Assembly (NCBI GenBank): GCA_965247035.1
Contig: CBDFGJ010000002.1
Location: 124,001 to 188,000, forward strand
Source of the DNA: Azophilus sp965247035
GTDB lineage: Bacteria > Pseudomonadota > Gammaproteobacteria > Pseudomonadales > Azotimanducaceae
Length of the DNA: 64,000 nt
Reading direction: 5' to 3'
The translations under genes and the position numbers were made by a program. Numbering within the stretch: position 1 is the stretch's first letter; every line of letters begins with the position of its first letter. This document shows positions 59,943-64,000 of the stretch, piece after piece. The notes under the pieces are model-generated. The model had not been told where the DNA came from. It saw only the letters and a program-made list of their open reading frames with translations, and did no database searches.

Positions 59943-60908
59943 ATGTCGTTTGCAACGCGGCCCTACGAGCTTGGGCTACTGCAGCTCGGCAATGGCGGCT
60001 ATGCTTGGCTGCAGCCGGACGGCGGTTGGGGATGGAGCAACGCCGGCCTCATCGTCGATGGCGATCAATCCCTATTGGTCGACACGCTGTTCGACAAACC
60101 ACTTACCAAAAACATGCTTGCCGCCATGGCCGCAGCCGAGCCGAAGGCCACCAAGCAATTCAACTTCCTGGTCAACACCCATGCCAATGCCGACCACTGC
60201 AACGGCAACGAATTGGTCGATGGCGCCGAAATCATCGCCTCGCGCGCCTGCCGGGACGAACTTGCCAGGGAGGACCCAAATCTGCTGCAAACCTTGATGG
60301 AGCGAGCCCCGTTCATGGGCGAAGTGGGCGACTTCCTGACCTACTGCTTCAGCGATTTCGATTTTCTCGGCATCAACCGAACCTTGCCGACGCGCACTTT
60401 CGAAGGCGAAATGAACCTTCAGGTGGGAGACAAGCAGGTGTTGCTTAAACAGGTTGGGCCGGCGCACACAGCCGGGGATATTCTCGCCTACGTGCCCGAG
60501 GACAAACTGATTTTCACCGGCGACATTCTCTTCATTGAGGGGCATCCCATCCTCTGGGCGGGACCAGTGGCGAATTGGATCGCCGCCTGCGACTACATGC
60601 TGGGGCTGGATTTGGAGTGCGTCGTGCCCGGCCACGGCCCAGTGACCAACAAGCGCGGCATTGAAGCCCTGCGCGGCTATCTTGAATACGTTACCCATGA
60701 GGCCCGTCGGCGTTTTGACGCCGGCATGGGGGTGATGGAGGCGGCGCTTGACATTTCCTTGGCGGATTACGACTCCTGGGGGGACGCGGAGCGCATTGTC
60801 GTCAACGTAGCGACCCTGTATCGGGAATTCGACCCCAACGCCAAGTCGCTAAACATCATTGAGCTCTTCACCATGATGGCGGCTGTGCATAAGCAGCGGC
60901 GTCGCTGA
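59943..60908 (+). CDS. MBL-fold metallohydrolase
   Basis: Metallo-beta-lactamase-fold enzyme of 321 residues. It opens with the strand AGLIVDGDQSLLVDTLFDK, then the metal motif THANADHCNGNEL, in which the usual HxHxDH is altered: the second His is Asn. Further ligands come from GPAHTAGDILAYVPEDKLIFTGDILF and VPGHGPV. The N-for-H variant is recurrent in a subfamily found in actinobacteria and marine proteobacteria. An AAGGAGG ribosome site precedes the ATG. The substrate is unknown; a role in hydrolysing lactones or thioesters is typical of the fold but unproven. Confidence 0.86.
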   Translation: MSFATRPYELGLLQLGNGGYAWLQPDGGWGWSNAGLIVDGDQSLLVDTLFDKPLTKNMLAAMAAAEPKATKQFNFLVNTHANADHCNGNELVDGAEIIASRACRDELAREDPNLLQTLMERAPFMGEVGDFLTYCFSDFDFLGINRTLPTRTFEGEMNLQVGDKQVLLKQVGPAHTAGDILAYVPEDKLIFTGDILFIEGHPILWAGPVANWIAACDYMLGLDLECVVPGHGPVTNKRGIEALRGYLEYVTHEARRRFDAGMGVMEAALDISLADYDSWGDAERIVVNVATLYREFDPNAKSLNIIELFTMMAAVHKQRRR

Positions 60909-61170
60909 AGACGTCGGCTCGCGCCGCAATTTCGCGCCGCAACAGGGTGCATAGGCTCAAACACATTCCGGAATTTCGACCCCGGCAATTTTCGACGCAT
61001 TGGCGAGCAGGCGCCGACGAGGTGACCGGGTGCGGATGGGAAGCCGTAGGCACCGGGGTCCTGAACCCATACAACTGGGGGTTAAACTAGGTGAAGCCGT
61101 TTACAATCACCACATCCAACACCATCGTGTCGATTCCACACACCGGCCCGTGGTGAAATGGAGAAGCAGA

Positions 61171-61530
61171 ATGAAGGGTGCACCACTTCGCTTAAGCGCT
61201 GTCTTGGTCCGCGGCTTGGGCGGGCTGATGATCGCCGCCGGGCTGTGGCTCTATGACGATGCCTTGCCCCACCCCCTGATCGGTTTGGCGCTGCCGGCGC
61301 TGTTCGCCGCCGGACTGCTCCTGCTGTTGCGCAACCTAGCCGCCGTCTGCTTGGGCACCGGGCTTTTAGCCTTGACGCACACTGACTTGAACGGCGACTG
61401 GATGGTGGCCATAGCCTATCCCTTAATCGCCATCACCACCCTTGGCGGCAGCGCCTATATCTATTGCATCCGATTCCAACAGCGCATCCGCAACACCCAT
61501 GGCGCGCGCTGGCGGTCGAGACGACAGTGA
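61171..61530 (+). CDS. Hypothetical membrane protein
   Basis: Unrecognised 119-residue protein with about four hydrophobic helices (AVLVRGLGGLMIAAGLWLYD, PLIGLALPALFAAGLLLLL, AAVCLGTGLLALTHTDL, WMVAIAYPLIAITTLGGSAYIY) and a basic tail. ATG 61171 is the first Met after hydrophilic non-homologous sequence; GAGAAGCAG upstream is a fair ribosome site. The stop overlaps the GTG of a short aceK-like frame, so the two may have been a coupled pair before the latter was lost. Confidence 0.55.
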   Translation: MKGAPLRLSAVLVRGLGGLMIAAGLWLYDDALPHPLIGLALPALFAAGLLLLLRNLAAVCLGTGLLALTHTDLNGDWMVAIAYPLIAITTLGGSAYIYCIRFQQRIRNTHGARWRSRRQ

Positions 61531-61622
61531 AGCTGAACGCGGCGGCGATCTATGACAGCTTCAGAAGCTATCGCCGTCAATTTGAGCAGATCACCGCCGG
61601 GGCCGAAATTGCGGAATGTGTC
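61527..61622 (+). pseudogene. aceK: Probable N-terminal stub of isocitrate dehydrogenase kinase/phosphatase
   Basis: A 31-codon frame from GTG 61527 reads AAAIYDSFRSYRRQFEQIT followed by AGA, close to the AceK N-terminus pattern (I-L-x-G-F-x-x-Y-R-x-x-F-x-x-I-T-x-G-A). It then loses similarity and stops at 61622. AceK is normally ~570 residues, so more than 90% is missing. The start overlaps the previous stop (GTGA), typical of a genuine coupled gene start. A MITE lies 200 bp downstream. Confidence 0.5.
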
Positions 61623-62062
61623 TGAGCCGATTCACCCCCCCTACCGCCGCAAAACACACTTCTCCAGAAGGCAACATGTCGGCGGATCGGCAACGGCGAA
61701 ATGAGGCTGCACGTCTTGATGCCGCCATGCCTTGAGCGGCTTCACAAGCCAAGCCCCGGACGACGGCAAGGTGGTTCGGGGTCCGGGGAAAAGTCCCATA
61801 AACGCCAGCACTGGAACAGGACACCAGATCTAAGGAACCTTTGAAAAATTCGTAGGTTTTCGCAGCACAACAAGACCAGTCTTTTTCGATGACGTGTAAA
61901 TCATTGAAAATAGAAGATGAATTATTCCAGCCGCCATGTGATGGCCAATCCTTGGAATTGAATCAGGGGTTCCCTAAGGAAACGGATATGGTGAAAGCGC
62001 TGTGGATTTTGTGATCGACAATTGCCAGCGTGGTGCTCTCAGAGTGGTGGCCTTCGCTTGGC
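61623..62062. other. Intergenic stretch after the aceK stub, with a MITE
   Basis: Apart from the family-C MITE (61834-61973) nothing recognisable. GC-rich inverted patches near 61745-61800 do not end in T-runs. Confidence 0.5.
61834..61973. mobile_element. Family-C MITE, copy 3 (best preserved)
   Basis: 140 bp with ends GGAACCTTTGAAAAATTC and, inverted, GGAACCCCTGATTCAA, directly flanked by perfect CTAA duplications (61830-61833 and 61974-61977). This YTAR target is the signature of the IS5 group, which could have mobilised it. Non-coding. Confidence 0.88.
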
Positions 62063-62341
62063 TCATCCAAGGGGTTCGGGCGGCCGGTAGCCTTCGATTA
62101 GGTCAATGGGTTCGTTGTTCAGGAACTTCTCCATCTGCGCGGCTAGGTATTGCCGCGCATCCGGGTCGATGAGACGCAGGTTCCGTTCATTGATGAGCAT
62201 GGTCTGCAACGCCTGCCACTCCGTCCAAGCTCGATGCGAGACAGTCTCATAGATCAATTCCCCTTTGGCCCCCGGCAGCGGCGGCACCGTCAGTCCTTCC
62301 AACTCTTCTTGGTATTTGCGGCAAAACACAGTGTGGGTCAT
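62063..62341 (-). CDS. yggX: Fe(2+)-trafficking protein YggX
   Basis: Small protein protecting Fe-S clusters and labile iron pools from oxidation. The 92-residue protein begins MTHTVFCRKYQEELEGLTVPPLPG, containing the invariant Cys at position 7, and continues ELIYETVSHRAWTEWQALQTMLINERNLRLIDPDARQYL, near consensus. It lies downstream of mutY on the same strand, as in enterobacteria, where the two are co-transcribed. Pairing with the Fe-S enzyme MutY fits its role. Confidence 0.97.
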   Translation of the reverse strand: MTHTVFCRKYQEELEGLTVPPLPGAKGELIYETVSHRAWTEWQALQTMLINERNLRLIDPDARQYLAAQMEKFLNNEPIDLIEGYRPPEPLG

Positions 62342-62444
62342 AACCGCAGTCTACTCCAATAAAGTCATCATTTTCCTGAACCCCGCCCATGCCCATTCAA
62401 GCCGTCCGGTGCCGGAGCACCACGGCAGCATGAAAGCCTGTGCG

Positions 62445-63533
62445 TCAATCAGGGGTGCTCCAAGTTTCCTCAATAGCGGCGATCAAGATTGCCGACGGCG
62501 CTGAAAGGCCAACCGCTTGGCTTCCTTCCGGCTCATACCACATGCGCCCTTCGCTATCGCCAATGCTGTGCGGCTTGTCATCAAGACGCAGGTAGTGGGG
62601 TTCGATATCTAGGTGAAAGTGGGTGAGGCTGTGTCGGAACACTGGGGCGAGCCGATGCGACCGGATGGCGCTTTGCCGGATGCCGAACTCCTGACAGACT
62701 GACTCAGGCGAGCATTCCACCCGGCGCTGGGGCGGCGTCCACAGACCGCCCCAAAGCCCAATTTCCGGGCGCCGCTCCAACAGGCAGGCCCCGGCGGCGG
62801 TGCTGATGACGAACATGCGGGCCTTGCGCACGGGCTTCTGGCGACATTTCGCCTTGGCCGGGAGTTCCTCCACCCGATCGGTAGCGAGCGCTTCGCACCG
62901 TTCCGCCAATGGGCAGCGAACGCACTGCGGCGAACGGAGAACGCACAGGGTGGCGCCAAGGTCCATGACGCCTTGGGTGTAGGCGGCGGTCCGCTGCCTT
63001 GGGGTATGGGCCTCGGCAAGGGCCCAAAGCGCATTTCGAGCGGCCGCTGTCGTCAGGCGGCCATCAATGCCATGAAACCGCTCCAGCACCCGTTTGACGT
63101 TGCCGTCCAGAATGACGCCGAAGCGACCCATCGCCAAGGCGAGAATGGCGCCAGCGGTGGAGCGGCCGACGCCCGGCAACGCTTGCAACTCATCCCCCGT
63201 GTCGGGGAAAGCGCCGCCGCTAGCGGCGATGAGCCTAGCGCTTTTGTGCAGGTTGCGGGCGCGAGCGTAGTAGCCAAGTCCTGACCAATAATGGAGCACC
63301 TCATCGAGTTCCGCCACCGCCAACGCATGAACGTCCGGGAAGCGGGCCATAAACTGCTCGAAATAGGGAACAACCACCTGCACCTGCGTCTGCTGCAGCA
63401 TGATCTCCGAAACCCATACGGAATACGGGGTTGGGTTCCGCTGCCAAGGCAGACTTTTGCGTCCGTGGCGGTCAAACCAGGCCAGCAGCTTAACGGCCAG
63501 CCAATCCAAAGGTTCAGCGGCGATTTTCGTCAC
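62445..63533 (-). CDS. mutY: MutY adenine DNA glycosylase
   Basis: Removes adenine mispaired with 8-oxoguanine. The 362-residue protein starts at GTG 63533 (VTKIAAEPLDWLAVKLLAWFDRHGRKSLPWQ). It has the catalytic EIMLQQTQVQVVVPYF, the helix-hairpin-helix LPGVGRSTAGAILALAMGRFGVILDGNVKRVLERFHGI with catalytic Asp, and the Fe-S cluster CVLRSPQCVRCPLAERC (C-x6-C-x2-C-x5-C). The C-terminal NUDIX-like recognition domain has LWGGLWTPPQR. The start overlaps the end of the asmA-like gene by 20 bp, indicating coupling; longer upstream frames lack homology. Confidence 0.97.
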   Translation of the reverse strand: MTKIAAEPLDWLAVKLLAWFDRHGRKSLPWQRNPTPYSVWVSEIMLQQTQVQVVVPYFEQFMARFPDVHALAVAELDEVLHYWSGLGYYARARNLHKSARLIAASGGAFPDTGDELQALPGVGRSTAGAILALAMGRFGVILDGNVKRVLERFHGIDGRLTTAAARNALWALAEAHTPRQRTAAYTQGVMDLGATLCVLRSPQCVRCPLAERCEALATDRVEELPAKAKCRQKPVRKARMFVISTAAGACLLERRPEIGLWGGLWTPPQRRVECSPESVCQEFGIRQSAIRSHRLAPVFRHSLTHFHLDIEPHYLRLDDKPHSIGDSEGRMWYEPEGSQAVGLSAPSAILIAAIEETWSTPD

Positions 63534-64000
63534 GACCTCGGCGCAGGAATTCAAGCATTGATTTGGCGGTATCTTGAAATGCGGGAGGCACCCTCTTGAT
63601 GACAGCATCCAGCGACTGAGGTGCGGTGTCCTGGGCCATGTCGGCGATCAACCGCACAACGCTCTCCATGTCCAAAGCGCAATTCGGCGACGCTAAAGTG
63701 CCCCGGCAGCGCACTTGAAAAGGCCGCCCTTGAAGAATGTCGCCAGCTGGGAAACCAGTGGCCGCCGAGCTGTCTTCAATGATCAATTTCGCCGTCAGGT
63801 TCAACTCATCCCGTGCAATCTGGTACTGACCCTGGGCATCGATGGACAGGCTGTCCAAGTTGAGGCTGAGGCGGTGGTCCGTGGCATCGACTTTCCAATC
63901 CCCCTCCAGTTTGCTATAAGCCAATGGGTTGAACGCGGATTCCCCAGCGCCGCTGACCGAGGCCAACAACTTCAAGGCTCGACCAAGTTGCCGCAAGTAG
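63514..64000 (-). CDS. AsmA-family protein, C-terminal part
   Basis: The last ~160 residues of an AsmA-like protein; the beginning lies beyond base 64000. AsmA proteins span inner membrane and periplasm and influence lipid transport or outer-membrane assembly. The segments LDSLSIDAQGQYQIARDELNLTAKLIIEDSS and GRPFQVRCRGTLASPNCALDMESVVRLI are typical of the AsmA C-terminal domain. Downstream comes mutY, then yggX, the usual asmA-mutY-yggX order. Confidence 0.85.
   Translation of the reverse strand, partial: YLRQLGRALKLLASVSGAGESAFNPLAYSKLEGDWKVDATDHRLSLNLDSLSIDAQGQYQIARDELNLTAKLIIEDSSAATGFPAGDILQGRPFQVRCRGTLASPNCALDMESVVRLIADMAQDTAPQSLDAVIKRVPPAFQDTAKSMLEFLRRGRDENRR

Overview
The window is a dense bacterial chromosome segment with fairly high GC. 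Gene content and order point to a gammaproteobacterium: ftsN-like/hslV/hslU next to priA, rpmE close to priA, dsbD-aroQ-accB-prmA-purH-purD, asmA-mutY-yggX, mpl, groESL and modABC. The groESL operon has a perfect CIRCE operator, so HrcA control is likely, which E. coli lacks. A membrane pyrophosphatase and a phosphofructokinase with pyrophosphate-type motifs lie end to end, an arrangement known from methanotrophs and some other proteobacteria. I could not assign a genus. No rRNA, tRNA or CRISPR array was found.

Layout. 0-4.5 kb: hslU (partial), hslV, an FtsN-like SPOR protein and priA, all on the minus strand. 4.8-7 kb: ltaE, repeats, a dead IS5-family transposase and rpmE. 7.5-13.3 kb: an M48 protease, a cobalamin adenosyltransferase, yajQ and groESL. 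13.5-21.2 kb: an enlarged polB, a PQQ-type quinoprotein with a SnoaL-like partner, xseA and an M23 peptidase. 21.3-23.8 kb: a small accessory island bounded by ~160-bp direct repeats, the right copy being the 3' end of a VOC gene. 24-35 kb: a phosphotransferase, pyrF, recQ, a very large amidohydrolase/beta-propeller protein, a Tat-exported protein, an EthD protein and an M19 dipeptidase. 35.7-45.1 kb: a cyclic-nucleotide-binding protein, purD, purH, prmA, accB, aroQ and dsbD; accC and dusB/fis are absent from their usual places. 45.4-54.6 kb: a lipoprotein, a DUF2333 protein, hppA, pfp, mpl and a decapitated acyl-CoA dehydrogenase. 54.8-64 kb: comF, modABC, an acyltransferase, an MBL-fold hydrolase, yggX, mutY and a partial asmA.

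The most distinctive feature is the repeat load. At least seven repeat families fill the gaps between otherwise ordinary housekeeping genes: (A) ~46-bp hairpin units in clusters, one of them inserted in frame in polB; (B) internally deleted IS5-family elements and solo ends sharing one terminal inverted repeat; (C) three ~140-bp MITEs with YTAR-like target duplications; (D) a 108-bp tandem repeat and relatives; (E) a ~175-bp repeat present twice; (F) the island-flanking repeat; and (G) a ~60-bp repeat. Gene remnants (IS5, IS66, acyl-CoA dehydrogenase, a YdcF-like fragment, a probable aceK stub) and broken conserved gene orders sit at or near these repeats. This suggests a genome that went through IS expansion and decay, as in symbionts or population-bottlenecked lineages; that lifestyle is an inference.
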